64,000 bases of DNA from an uncultured Clostridium sp. (GCA_905193755.1 CAJJPX010000001.1:62001-126000), one strand, 5' to 3'; shown: positions 8,423-17,021, counted from the stretch's first letter. The notes: generated by a model from the letters alone, not told the origin. Made by a program: numbers and translations.

Positions 8423-9838
8423 AATAAGAGCAAGAGCTCTAGTAGTTTTAACTTTATCTTCCCATTCTTTCTTTGGATTACCTTTTCTATCAATAAGTAT
8501 TCTTACTCTATCTTTATTCTGAAGTATATAATCATCTGCTACTTTTCTATCATTTACTATAGCTTGAGCCATACGACTAGCATTCATAGGATCAAGTCTA
8601 TAAGCAAAATCTATAGGAGTAGAACCAACTGGTAGTTGAAGTACTTTCCCTTCAGTAGTATAAACATACACATTACCACTAAATAATTCTTTTTTAACTT
8701 GTTCCACAAATGATCTATTATCTTCATATTGCTCATTTATTTCAACTAAAGATTTAAAGAATTGACTTTTTTCTTCAACTGCTTCTAACATTCTCTTACT
8801 AGCATTTTCACCGTCAATATCCCAATAAGAAGCTACACCATAACTATCTATTTTATCCATTTCTATTGTTCTTATTTGAGCTTGTACAAGCATATTATTA
8901 GGTCCAAACATAGTAGTATGTAAACATTGATACATATTAGTTTTAGGATTACATATATAATCTTTAAATTTACCATTAATTGGTTTATATAAACTATGTA
9001 TATATCCAAGAGAAGTATAACAATCACTCACTTCATCAACTATAACTTTAAGAGCAAATAAATCATGAATATTCTTAATATCTTGACCATCATACCTCTT
9101 TTTATAAATACCATATATATTTCTTATTCTTAATTTTATTTCATTAGGAATATCATTTCTATTAAGTAAAATACTTATTTTATAAGCCATATCTTCAAGA
9201 ATATTTTTACTACTTAATAGTAACTGATTAGCTTCATCACTTACTCTTTTATATTCATCCGGAAGTAAATACTTAAGCGATAAATCCTCTAATTCACATT
9301 TAAGTTGATAGACACCTAAGTTATATGCTAATGGAACAAATATTTCCATTGTTTCCATAGATATTTCTTTTTGTTTGTAATCTTTTTTATATTCAAGCGT
9401 TCTCATATTATGAAGTCTATCAGCTAGTTTTATTAATATAACTCTAGCATCTTTAGTAACACTTGTTATTATTTTTCTTGTATTAGCATAATTTCTATCT
9501 TGTTTATTTGAAAAACTCATTTTAGATAGCTTAGTAACACCATCAACTAATTCTGCTACTGTAGGATTAAATAACCCTGCAATATCTTCTTTTTCTATAT
9601 TAGTATCTTCTATAGTATCATGAAGTAATGCAGCACATAAAGTATCTTTGTCAGCTTTCATCTCTGATAAAATGTACGCCACAGTTATCGGGTGAGTAAT
9701 ATATTCTTCTCCACTTTCACGTACTTGACCACTATGTAATTCTTTAGCATATTGATACGCTCTTAAAACATCAGGTATAATCATAGGATTATATTTTTCA
9801 ATAGAATCTATTAATTCTTCTATAGTAGTACTTTTCAT
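8405..9838 (-). CDS. Short Rel/SpoT-family (p)ppGpp enzyme, probably hydrolase only
   Basis: This enzyme controls the alarmone (p)ppGpp. The HD hydrolase domain is complete: His in THPITVAYIL, HD and ED in LLHDTIEDT, and Asn in ADRLHNMRTLEY. The synthetase domain is recognisable (IHDLFALKVIV, FKDYICNPKTNMYQCLHTT), but the glutamate of the family motif E-x-Q-x-R-T is Gln319 here (VQAQIRT, codon CAA at 8884-8882), and the following AAHW is ASYW. A TGS domain follows (GNVYVYTTEGKVLQLP), and the protein then stops. At 477 residues it lacks the helical, zinc-finger and ACT domains of full Rel (about 730 residues). The likely outcome is ppGpp breakdown without synthesis; this is inference. The upstream leader ORF and terminator suggest attenuation. 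Confidence 0.85.
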   Translation of the reverse strand: MKSTTIEELIDSIEKYNPMIIPDVLRAYQYAKELHSGQVRESGEEYITHPITVAYILSEMKADKDTLCAALLHDTIEDTNIEKEDIAGLFNPTVAELVDGVTKLSKMSFSNKQDRNYANTRKIITSVTKDARVILIKLADRLHNMRTLEYKKDYKQKEISMETMEIFVPLAYNLGVYQLKCELEDLSLKYLLPDEYKRVSDEANQLLLSSKNILEDMAYKISILLNRNDIPNEIKLRIRNIYGIYKKRYDGQDIKNIHDLFALKVIVDEVSDCYTSLGYIHSLYKPINGKFKDYICNPKTNMYQCLHTTMFGPNNMLVQAQIRTIEMDKIDSYGVASYWDIDGENASKRMLEAVEEKSQFFKSLVEINEQYEDNRSFVEQVKKELFSGNVYVYTTEGKVLQLPVGSTPIDFAYRLDPMNASRMAQAIVNDRKVADDYILQNKDRVRILIDRKGNPKKEWEDKVKTTRALALIKKDLS

Positions 9839-9850
9839 AACTCACCTCCA

Positions 9851-9884
9851 TAAATAAAAAGTGACAACCAAAAAGTCATCACTT
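9851..9884 (-). terminator. Intrinsic terminator between leader ORF and rel (possible attenuator)
   Basis: On the minus strand AAGTGATGAC pairs with GTTGTCACTT across a six-base loop and is followed by TTTTTATTTA. The hairpin begins within the stop codon of the leader ORF and ends just before the rel ribosome site GGAGGTGAG. Since no other promoter is visible between it and rel, transcription of rel would have to read through it. Confidence 0.75.
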
Positions 9885-9966
9885 ATAAGCATAAAGAAAT
9901 ATTGTTAGTCACACATCTAACATAATTATTAGATTTAATTATACAGCAACATAAATACTTCTCCAT
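9883..9966 (-). CDS. Cys-rich leader peptide upstream of rel (27 residues)
   Basis: A 27-codon frame begins at ATG 9966 behind GAGG, about 30 bases after the -10 box of a good promoter. It begins MEKYLCCCIIK and holds five cysteines in 27 residues, three of them consecutive (TGT TGC TGT). The stop codon overlaps the base of a terminator hairpin that stands before rel. This is the arrangement of amino-acid leader peptides that sense slow translation at a run of one codon type, so control of rel by cysteinyl-tRNA supply is a plausible idea. No competing antiterminator stem was worked out in full. It could also be a chance frame in an untranslated leader. Confidence 0.45.
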   Translation of the reverse strand: MEKYLCCCIIKSNNYVRCVTNNISLCL

Positions 9967-9995
9967 AAACTACCTCAAATATAAATTTAATAATC

Positions 9996-10024
9996 ATATT
10001 AAAGGTTTTTTATCTAAAAGTCAA
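9996..10024 (-). promoter_or_regulatory. Sigma-A promoter of the rel leader
   Basis: On the minus strand TTGACT (10019-10024) and TAATAT (9996-10001) are separated by 17 bases. It lies just past the stop codon of the metallopeptidase gene, so rel has its own promoter. Confidence 0.7.
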
Positions 10025-10030
10025 CACTTT

Positions 10031-11146
10031 TTATAAATTAAATCTCTTTTTTAATGCTAAAGTATTTTCTTTTATTTTAGGAGTTGCTATTTTACCTTCT
10101 ACATATTCATCAAAATTTATACCTAAACCTTCTATTTCTTGTCTTGGTGTAGCTTCTCCCCTAGACATAACAAAATTATAAAAGTCTTTCATAAACTCTT
10201 TATAATTTCCATCTGCTAATTTATGCATACAAAACGCTGTATAATATCCAAGACCATATAATAATTCATCTCTTAATTCAACCTTCGTTCCACTATCTAA
10301 TAGAACATTACCTTCCAAATCAATATTTGTAGTTTGTCCATCAGCTTTTTCTTTCATAAGACTATGTATAGGAAAGAAACTATCACTTATCTTAAGAGCT
10401 AAATCATTAATTTGTATTCTTGCTCCATCAACATCAATTTTATTTCTAAGTAAATAATCATATAATCCTAGCTCAAAAAACGCAGATGGAACTTCCAAAA
10501 ATGCATCATTAAATAATGGCATTCTTTTATTCTGAGGAAACATGAATAATTCAGTATCTAACGCATGTCCAAGTTCATGAGCTATAACACTTTGAGTATT
10601 CGTATCGAATTTTTGATAAGATGTTATTATATATCCAGACTTAATTATAGAACTACTAATATATAACCCATCAAAACCATCAAGCTCTATTCCAGTCTGT
10701 ATTCTACCTTCATCAAAATATCTTTTTACTATTCTATATTCTTTATTACCGAATGTTGAAAAATAGCCAAGTAAGATATCTTTAAATTCTTTCTCAGAAT
10801 ATCTTCTAAAACATGATGAGAATGGAACATCTACACACTCCATTTTTTCTAACTCATCACAATAATTATCAAAAAGTGTATACCAAGTATATAAGTATTC
10901 ATCTAAATAATCACAAAATCTATCACAATTTCTATATGCTTTAGAATCTATAAATTTTTGTACTCTATCTGGTCTTAAAAATAAATTTTCATCTTCTACT
11001 TCTATACCAGTAATTGATTCATATAAGCCAGTCAAATCTAAAAAACTAGCATAATCTTCTCTTAATGAATCTTTAGATGGATTCCTCATATAATATTTTT
11101 TTAATTTTTTTAAATCTTCACATAAACGATTTCTATCTATTTTCAT
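10031..11146 (-). CDS. M3-like zinc metallopeptidase
   Basis: This is a 371-residue protein from ATG 11146, chosen because GGGGGAACTT stands directly before it; an earlier in-frame ATG lacks such a site. It contains HELGHALD (HExxH zinc motif) near residue 195 and a downstream Glu in FLEVPSAFFELGLYDYLL, the ligand pattern of peptidase family M3 (oligopeptidase F type). The helical N-terminal half also fits M3, although the protein is shorter than the usual 560-600 residues. No signal peptide is seen, so it is probably a cytoplasmic oligopeptidase. A second small M3-like enzyme is encoded at 15948-16991. The two have little identity outside the zinc region, so they are old paralogues. Confidence 0.65.
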   Translation of the reverse strand: MKIDRNRLCEDLKKLKKYYMRNPSKDSLREDYASFLDLTGLYESITGIEVEDENLFLRPDRVQKFIDSKAYRNCDRFCDYLDEYLYTWYTLFDNYCDELEKMECVDVPFSSCFRRYSEKEFKDILLGYFSTFGNKEYRIVKRYFDEGRIQTGIELDGFDGLYISSSIIKSGYIITSYQKFDTNTQSVIAHELGHALDTELFMFPQNKRMPLFNDAFLEVPSAFFELGLYDYLLRNKIDVDGARIQINDLALKISDSFFPIHSLMKEKADGQTTNIDLEGNVLLDSGTKVELRDELLYGLGYYTAFCMHKLADGNYKEFMKDFYNFVMSRGEATPRQEIEGLGINFDEYVEGKIATPKIKENTLALKKRFNL

Positions 11147-11202
11147 AAGTTCCCCCAGTATCATATATATATACATCATATCATATAATTATTTTTTATA
11201 CA

Positions 11203-11238
11203 CAAAAAAAACCAAAGTTTTAAAATTTTCTTTGGTTT
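11203..11238 (-). terminator. Intrinsic terminator after serS
   Basis: On the minus strand AAACCAAAG and CTTTGGTTT form a nine-base-pair stem followed by seven or more T residues. Confidence 0.85.
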
Positions 11239-11244
11239 AATTAT

Positions 11245-12537
11245 TTATTTTTTAATTGGTATTAATATTTCTTTACCACCCATGTATGGTCTTAATGCTT
11301 CTGGTACATTTACACTACCATCTTCATTATAATTATTTTCTAAGAATGCTATTAACATTCTAGGTGGAGCAATAACTGTATTATTAAGTGTATGAGCAAA
11401 TTCTTTTTCTCCATTTTCCTTTTTGTATCTGATTTGTAGTCTACGTGCTTGAGCATCAGTTAAATTTGAACAAGAACATACTTCAAAGTATTTTTGTTGT
11501 CTTGGACTCCATGCTTCTATATCACAAGATCTATATTTTAAATCAGCTAAATCTCCAGAACAACAAACTAATTTTCTAACTGGAATATTAAGTGTTCTAA
11601 ATAACTCTACTGAATAATTCCACATCTTATCATACCATTTTTCACTATCTTCAGGTTTACATACAACTATCATTTCCTGTTTCTCAAATTGATGTATTCT
11701 ATATACTCCTCTTTCTTCAATTCCATGAGCTCCAACTTCTTTTCTAAAACATGGTGAATATGAAGTCATAGTAATTGGTAATTCACTTTCTTTTAAAATT
11801 TGGCCTTGGAATTTAGCAATCATAGAGTGTTCACTAGTACCTATTAAATATAAGTCTTCACCCTCTATTTTATACATCATATTTTCTTTTTCTGCAAATG
11901 ACATAACACCATCAACAGCAGTACTATGTATCATATATGGTGGAATACAATAAGTAAATCCTTTATCAATCATAAAGTCACGAGCATAAGCAAGTACTGC
12001 AGAATGAAGTCTAGCTATATCTCCCATTAAATAATAAAATCCATTTCCACTTACTCTACCAGCTGCATCCTTATCAAGTCCATTAAATGTAGCCATTATA
12101 TCTGAATGATATGGAATCTCATAATTAGGAACAATAGGTTCCCCAAATCTCTTCTCTTCAACATTCTTACTATCATCTTCACCAATAGGTACATCAGGAG
12201 CAATCATATTAGGAATAACCATCATATCAGTTCTAATTAAAGCTTCAAGTTCTTCTTCACGTTTTTCTAAATTTTCTATCTCTTTACTCATTTCATTAAC
12301 TTTAACTTTAATTTCATTTGCTTCCTGAATTTTCTTATCACGCATTAATTCACCAATTGAAGCACTTAACTTATTCTTTTCACTTCTTAATAAATCACCT
12401 TTAGATTTACATTCTCTATATTCAATATCATAATTATAAACATCATCTACTAACGATAGTTTCTCATCCTGAAATTTCTTTTTAATGTTTTCTTTTACTA
12501 ATTCTCTATTTTCCCTAATTAGTTTAATATCTATCAT
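11245..12537 (-). CDS. serS: Seryl-tRNA synthetase
   Basis: This enzyme attaches serine to tRNA-Ser in the cytoplasm. The 430-residue protein has the N-terminal two-helix coiled coil that holds the long variable arm of tRNA-Ser (residues about 28-105), class II motif 2 (SPCFRKEVGAHGIEERGVYR) and a motif 3 arginine in VIAPPRMLIAFLENN. The usual GSGLAVGRT form of motif 3 is replaced by NNTVIAPPR, a variant seen in some lineages. Gene length is normal. The start is ATG 12537 after GAGGTG. No T-box leader is present in the 60 bases upstream. It is monocistronic, with terminators on both sides. Confidence 0.95.
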   Translation of the reverse strand: MIDIKLIRENRELVKENIKKKFQDEKLSLVDDVYNYDIEYRECKSKGDLLRSEKNKLSASIGELMRDKKIQEANEIKVKVNEMSKEIENLEKREEELEALIRTDMMVIPNMIAPDVPIGEDDSKNVEEKRFGEPIVPNYEIPYHSDIMATFNGLDKDAAGRVSGNGFYYLMGDIARLHSAVLAYARDFMIDKGFTYCIPPYMIHSTAVDGVMSFAEKENMMYKIEGEDLYLIGTSEHSMIAKFQGQILKESELPITMTSYSPCFRKEVGAHGIEERGVYRIHQFEKQEMIVVCKPEDSEKWYDKMWNYSVELFRTLNIPVRKLVCCSGDLADLKYRSCDIEAWSPRQQKYFEVCSCSNLTDAQARRLQIRYKKENGEKEFAHTLNNTVIAPPRMLIAFLENNYNEDGSVNVPEALRPYMGGKEILIPIKK

Positions 12538-12587
12538 AGTACACCTCTTTCATATTTAATATAATAACATTATTTTACAAAAATAAA

Positions 12588-12613
12588 AAGAGAAAAATTA
12601 TTAATTTTTCTCT
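12588..12613 (-). terminator. Intrinsic terminator after vWA gene
   Basis: AGAGAAAAATT and AATTTTTCTCT form an 11-base-pair stem overlapping the stop codon of the vWA gene, followed by TTTTTATTTTTG on the minus strand. Confidence 0.75.
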
Positions 12614-14472
12614 AAAAAGTATGTAACACTTATTTTATCATCTGATTTGAATTTTTTAATATTTATTTCATATCTATTACCTTTATTAATGATATAACTT
12701 TCATTTAAAGCATCAGTATAACCTTTTTTAATTTCATATGGAGTTCCTTTTCCATTGTTAGGCGTAACTTCTATAACTATATTTCTAGATTTATCTAAGT
12801 TTCTTGATATAGCAAGTACTCCTTTAGTAGTTATCTTAGATTTTTCATTCATCTTCTTAGCTATATTTTTAAATATTTCAGAAATATTATTAGATGTAGC
12901 ATCTTGATAACAAACTTTCTCATATAAATTTGTATTATTAGAACAATTTTTATTTTTAGCACAATATAGACACATGTCTCCTGGATAATTAGAATCAGCA
13001 CTTGTCGTAGCTATATTTTTCAATGCTGTTGAAGCACTAGTACCAGTTTCAAATCCTATAGTGAAAAATACACTCTTATTTTTTATACTTGAAGCTTGTG
13101 CCTTGTATTCTGAAGGCCTAGGAGTACCACTCCACCACCAACTATAATTTGCATAATAATCTTCATCGCTATCTCCATCTGACAAGAATAATGCATAATT
13201 TGAATTTAATTTATTTTCATCAATCATGGTTTGTAACATAGTATCAGATTTTCTAAATGTATTAGTAAATGGTGTTCCACCATATGCAAACAATGCATCC
13301 ATAACTTTATTAGTAAAAGTTGTATAATCAGAATAATCTTTAGAACAAAAAGTATTGATACTACTATCAGAAACACTATTTGATGAAGGCATTATAACTA
13401 TACATACTTTATTGTTAGTATTAGAGTCAGGTCCAACCATTATATTTATAAATTCTTTAGTAGCTTTTTTTAATTGATTCATTTTAGTTCCGCTCATACT
13501 ACCAGAGTTATCTAGTGCCATTACTACATTAACACCAACTTCAGCTACTTCATTATATTGAACTGTTTTTTCTACAGCAATTTTATTTAATTTACCTGGG
13601 TCTGCTTCTAGTCCATCCATTGTATAAAGAACTTGACTATTAACTACTTCACCAGCATTACCAATTATTTCTACCTTAAATACTATTTCAACTTCTTGAC
13701 CAGGTACTATTGTAAAAGTATATCCATTATCACTAAATAAATCTTGAATTGCTTTTTTAGCTTCAGCTAAGCTTAAATTTCTATTACCAAACTTAACAGT
13801 TGAAGTTTCAGGTAACATCTTTATTATTTTATTTACTTGACTTACCATAGCTATTTCACGTGTATTAACAACTGAATCTTTCAAACCATTATTCTTAAGT
13901 TTTAAACTATATGTAATAGTATCTCCATATTGAGCAATACCATCAGCAATTATCTTACCATCACGTTCAATAACTGTATTAAAATACTCAATTTCAACAT
14001 AGAAACTAGGTTTAACAAATACCCAAGGATCCACATAACTACCTTGACCGCTAACTTCAGTTTGATGAACAATATATTCCGTTGGTCTAACACCAGCAAC
14101 ACTCGCATTTTTATCAAATAAGCTAAACTTACCATTTTCTACAGCATAATATTTAGAATCTTTAGAAGTCAAAGTCCAATAACTTCTAGGAGTCTTTAAA
14201 TAAGATTGATTCTTATTAATAGAAATATTATATTCGCTTTGATTAATAAGTCCTCCATAATCAAAACCACTTACAGTACTAAAATTTTTACCATCATATC
14301 CATATTTCTTCTTAGTATTTAAATCAATATACCACCTATAATTTTTAAAATCAGTTATATAAGTATTTGCTCCCCACTTAGCATCATCAAAAACAACCCT
14401 AACACTTGCACTCACAAAAAAAGGAATTATAAATAAAAATAAACTCAAAATAATTCTATAAGCACGTTTCAT
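12601..14472 (-). CDS. Secreted von Willebrand factor A domain protein
   Basis: The protein has 623 residues from ATG 14472; an upstream in-frame GTG is less likely because GGGTGAT is spaced for the ATG. A signal peptide ends near VSASV at residue 20. A beta-rich region with a DUF11-like part (GDTITYSLKLKNNG, about 190-290) is followed by a vWA domain that opens with the metal-site motif ALDNSGSMSG near residue 319. A short Cys cluster (CLYCAKNKNC) lies near residue 490 inside the vWA part. The C-terminus is a further beta domain with no LPxTG signal or membrane helix, so anchoring is unclear. Likely an extracellular binding or adhesion protein. It stands alone between terminators. Confidence 0.8.
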   Translation of the reverse strand: MKRAYRIILSLFLFIIPFFVSASVRVVFDDAKWGANTYITDFKNYRWYIDLNTKKKYGYDGKNFSTVSGFDYGGLINQSEYNISINKNQSYLKTPRSYWTLTSKDSKYYAVENGKFSLFDKNASVAGVRPTEYIVHQTEVSGQGSYVDPWVFVKPSFYVEIEYFNTVIERDGKIIADGIAQYGDTITYSLKLKNNGLKDSVVNTREIAMVSQVNKIIKMLPETSTVKFGNRNLSLAEAKKAIQDLFSDNGYTFTIVPGQEVEIVFKVEIIGNAGEVVNSQVLYTMDGLEADPGKLNKIAVEKTVQYNEVAEVGVNVVMALDNSGSMSGTKMNQLKKATKEFINIMVGPDSNTNNKVCIVIMPSSNSVSDSSINTFCSKDYSDYTTFTNKVMDALFAYGGTPFTNTFRKSDTMLQTMIDENKLNSNYALFLSDGDSDEDYYANYSWWWSGTPRPSEYKAQASSIKNKSVFFTIGFETGTSASTALKNIATTSADSNYPGDMCLYCAKNKNCSNNTNLYEKVCYQDATSNNISEIFKNIAKKMNEKSKITTKGVLAISRNLDKSRNIVIEVTPNNGKGTPYEIKKGYTDALNESYIINKGNRYEINIKKFKSDDKISVTYFLEKN

Positions 14473-14533
14473 TTTTATCACCCACTCTTACTATTCTAAA
14501 GATATTATATCATATAAAAAAAACAATTCAAGT

Positions 14534-14557
14534 AAAAAAAGAGGTTTCCCTCTTTTA
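14534..14557 (-). terminator. Intrinsic terminator after the tiny sporulation-type genes
   Basis: On the minus strand AAAAGAGG and CCTCTTTT flank a short loop and are followed by a T run. Confidence 0.7.
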
Positions 14558-14562
14558 AAAAA

Positions 14563-14658
14563 TTACCATCCTGTGCAAGTACCAAATATAATAGCTAAAA
14601 GGATGAATAAAATTAAAATTATAAAGAATATATTAGATTGATTATTACAACAACCCAT
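14563..14658 (-). CDS. Tiny hydrophobic protein, YjcZ-like (31 residues)
   Basis: The frame starts at ATG 14658 behind GGAGGTG and encodes 31 residues: a Cys/Asn head (MGCCNNQSN), one hydrophobic helix (FFIILILFILLAIIFG) and a TCTGW tail. This is the plan of the YjcZ/YrhP-type very small sporulation membrane proteins. It follows a similar gene by 18 bases and shares its promoter. Its function is unknown; it is probably embedded in a spore membrane. Confidence 0.7.
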   Translation of the reverse strand: MGCCNNQSNIFFIILILFILLAIIFGTCTGW

Positions 14659-14676
14659 TCTGTTCACCTCCTTATA

Positions 14677-14787
14677 CTAGATAAAAGCACCTAATATGAT
14701 TACTAATAGAATAAATAATACTAAAGCAAATGCTGCTCCTGAAATTCCGTTTCCTCTACCACATCCACATCCGCATCCTGTATTCAT
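14677..14787 (-). CDS. Tiny Gly/Cys-rich membrane protein, YjcZ family (36 residues)
   Basis: The frame starts at ATG 14787 after AGGAGGAAT and encodes 36 residues. The head MNTGCGCGCGRGNG is glycine- and cysteine-rich, followed by one membrane helix ending VIILGAFI. This matches the YjcZ family of sporulation proteins (Gly-rich head plus FALIVVLFILLIIVG-type helix). The upstream sequence has a sigma-K-like -10 box (CATACTATA), consistent with late expression in the mother cell. It is the first gene of a two-gene unit. Confidence 0.8.
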   Translation of the reverse strand: MNTGCGCGCGRGNGISGAAFALVLFILLVIILGAFI

Positions 14788-14819
14788 AAAACATTCCTCC
14801 TTTTTTATCTTTACACTCT

Positions 14820-14846
14820 TATAGTATGTTATTTCCTAGTTTTTGT
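14820..14846 (-). promoter_or_regulatory. Sigma-K-like promoter of the YjcZ-type genes
   Basis: On the minus strand CATACTATA (14820-14828) matches the sigma-K -10 consensus CATANNNTA exactly, and AC (14845-14846) lies 16 bases upstream as a minimal -35. The same spacing is found before the CotD-like gene at 62821-62847. Confidence 0.5.
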
Positions 14847-14859
14847 GTATGTTAATTAC

Positions 14860-14888
14860 TTGTATTTTATAAATGTTTTTGCTATCAT
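14860..14888 (+). promoter_or_regulatory. Sigma-A promoter of prsA
   Basis: TTGTAT (14860-14865) and TATCAT (14883-14888) are separated by 17 bases. The position rules out an in-frame ATG at 14845 as the start of the protein. Confidence 0.55.
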
Positions 14889-14916
14889 AATAAGAGTTAG
14901 GAGGATATTGAAAAAA

Positions 14917-15909
14917 ATGAAGAAAAAAACATTTTTAGTACTTGCTTGTGTATTCCTACTTGCTGGTTGTAATAGTGTAAAACTAACAAATGGTGAAAAT
15001 GCAGTCGTAACATTTAATGAAGGAGGAATTAGTTCAGAAGAATTATATCAAAGCTTAAAAGAATCTTATGGAGCAGAAAAACTAATGAATTTAATAGATA
15101 CTAAATTATTAAATGAAAAATATGAAACTGATGCTTCAGAAAAAGCGTACGTTAATCAAGCCGTTAAATCAACAAAAGAAGCCGCTAAAAAACTAAATGC
15201 TGACTTTGATTTATATTTACAATATTATTATGGAATAAAAAGTGAATCTGAATTTAGAGATTACTTATCATTAAATTATAAAAGAGATTTATGGACACAA
15301 GATTATGCTGAAGAAGAAGTAACTGAAAAACAAATTCAACAATATTATGAAAAAGAAGTTGTTGGTGATATTGAAGCAAGTCATATTCTTATTACAGTAG
15401 ATACTAAAGAAGATGCAACTGAAGAAGAAAAGAAAGAAGCTGAACAAAAGGCATATGACAAAGCTAAAAAAGTTATTGAAAAGCTAAAAAAAGGAGAAGA
15501 CTTCTCTACGTTAGCTAAAGAATATTCTAAAGATTCAACTACTGCTGATAAAGGTGGTTCTCTTGGTAAAATAAATACTGGAGACTATGCGGATGAAGTA
15601 TTTGAAGCATTAAAGAATCTAAAAGACGGTAGTTACTCTACTTCACCAGTTAAATCAAGTTATGGATATCATATCGTATACAGAACTAGTCAAGACGAAA
15701 AAGCAGAACTTAATGATGAATTAACAAAAGAAATCAGAACAACAATCGGAAAAGAAAAAGCTAGTGAATCTGGTTACTCAGTAAAAGCATTAAAAGCTCT
15801 AAGAGAAAAAAATGGTATGAAATTTGAAGATACAGAACTTGAAAAAGCATTCGACAAACTAATTCTACAATATGAAAATCAAGCTAAATCAAGTAATTCA
15901 AGTAACTAA
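14917..15909 (+). CDS. prsA: Foldase lipoprotein PrsA (PpiC-type peptidyl-prolyl isomerase)
   Basis: This is a membrane-anchored lipoprotein that folds secreted proteins outside the cell. The N-terminus MKKKTFLVLACVFLLAGC has a clear lipobox with Cys18. A helical SurA-like N-terminal region follows, then a parvulin/PpiC domain around residues 150-245 (EASHILITVDTKEDATEEEK, KGGSLGKI, YGYHIVYRT). The start is uncertain within nine bases: AGGAGG is 12 bases from ATG 14917 but only three from TTG 14908. Length (about 330 residues) is normal for PrsA. It is monocistronic and ends at a strong bidirectional terminator. Confidence 0.9.
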   Translation: MKKKTFLVLACVFLLAGCNSVKLTNGENAVVTFNEGGISSEELYQSLKESYGAEKLMNLIDTKLLNEKYETDASEKAYVNQAVKSTKEAAKKLNADFDLYLQYYYGIKSESEFRDYLSLNYKRDLWTQDYAEEEVTEKQIQQYYEKEVVGDIEASHILITVDTKEDATEEEKKEAEQKAYDKAKKVIEKLKKGEDFSTLAKEYSKDSTTADKGGSLGKINTGDYADEVFEALKNLKDGSYSTSPVKSSYGYHIVYRTSQDEKAELNDELTKEIRTTIGKEKASESGYSVKALKALREKNGMKFEDTELEKAFDKLILQYENQAKSSNSSN

Positions 15910-15916
15910 AATAAAA

Positions 15917-15950
15917 TAAACATTGTCAAACTCAAGACAATGTTTTTTTA
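15917..15950. terminator. Bidirectional terminator between prsA and the metallopeptidase gene
   Basis: ACATTGTC and GACAATGT form a stem with a T run on the plus strand and an A/T-rich flank on the minus strand, between two convergent genes. Confidence 0.85.
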
Positions 15951-16991
15951 TTTTCTATAAAGTTTTATATAACTATTCAATACACTATTAGTACCACTAA
16001 CCATATCATCTAACTTAAAACGTTTAAGCTTTTCTTCATCACTAGCATATTTATACATTTCAAAAAAAGTATTAATCTCTTTTATAAATTGTTTTCTATT
16101 ATTTCTATATAAATCAACTAAATACATCGCAAGCATATTAGAAAGAACTAACTTAACAGCATATGTATCAGCAACCATTGAATCAAATAAATATAATTTT
16201 CCATCCCTAAGAGTCATATTCTCAAATAATAATACTATAGAATGAACATACTCAGTTATAGCTAAAAAAGAATCAAGCTTAGCATATTCTGCTTTAAAAG
16301 CACTTTTATGATACATAGTATCCTTTAAATAATCATAAAATATCATTTCTAAAAATATAGAATACGCTTCAGAAAATAATGAACCATTCTTTGCTATAAA
16401 AGTATAAATATTATTAGAACCTTGATGTAAAAAAGAATGTCCTAGTTCATGAGGTATAATAGAAGACTTACCAATCTTATTATTAAATCTTGAGAAAATA
16501 AAAGACTCATCAGTACTCAATAAATGAATATCAAGTCCAAGAGAATCAACAGATAAATTATATTTTTTAGGATTCATTTCTATTCTCTCTTCACGCTTTA
16601 GTAGTTCATATATTTCTAATAATCTTATATCGTACCCCTTCAAAAAATCTATTAATAATTTATCATACTCTTCATCAGATATATATTTATCTAAAGTTAA
16701 TTTCCAAGGAAGTCTAGTGCCATTAGAATAACCATATAATGATTTGTATATTTTTTTTGCGTTCTTGTTAAAGAAGTTCATTAATTTTTTATTTGACTCA
16801 TTCATAATATCTGGAAATAATACATTTATGCTATCTACTTCATAATTGGTTCCCTCAGTATAATTAAGCATCAATTTTAAAAGTCTTATATCACGAGAAA
16901 GTTCTAACTTTTTAACTTCATTAGCAGTACTATTCATTAATTCTTCCAATCTTTTAATTCTACTATGTAAGTCACTATTATTAATACGCAT
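15948..16991 (-). CDS. Small M3-like zinc metallopeptidase
   Basis: This 347-residue protein starts at ATG 16991 after AAGGAGG. Near residue 180 it has IIPHELGHSFLHQ (HExxH motif) with a downstream glutamate in SLFSEAYSIFLEMIFYDYL, matching the zinc ligands of family M3. Much of the chain is helical, with a coiled-coil start (SRIKRLEELMNSTANEVKKL). It lacks a signal peptide. It is a distant paralogue of 10031-11146, with the same YDYL segment after the glutamate. It probably degrades short peptides in the cytoplasm; its substrate is unknown. Confidence 0.65.
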   Translation of the reverse strand: MRINNSDLHSRIKRLEELMNSTANEVKKLELSRDIRLLKLMLNYTEGTNYEVDSINVLFPDIMNESNKKLMNFFNKNAKKIYKSLYGYSNGTRLPWKLTLDKYISDEEYDKLLIDFLKGYDIRLLEIYELLKREERIEMNPKKYNLSVDSLGLDIHLLSTDESFIFSRFNNKIGKSSIIPHELGHSFLHQGSNNIYTFIAKNGSLFSEAYSIFLEMIFYDYLKDTMYHKSAFKAEYAKLDSFLAITEYVHSIVLLFENMTLRDGKLYLFDSMVADTYAVKLVLSNMLAMYLVDLYRNNRKQFIKEINTFFEMYKYASDEEKLKRFKLDDMVSGTNSVLNSYIKLYRK

Positions 16992-17021
16992 AACTTCCTC
17001 CTTAATGACGCATATTATATC

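Noticed and set aside
12538..12600. T-box leader before serS
   Set aside because: The upstream gap is only about 60 bases, contains the terminator of the previous gene and lacks the T-box consensus GGTGGNACCGCG.
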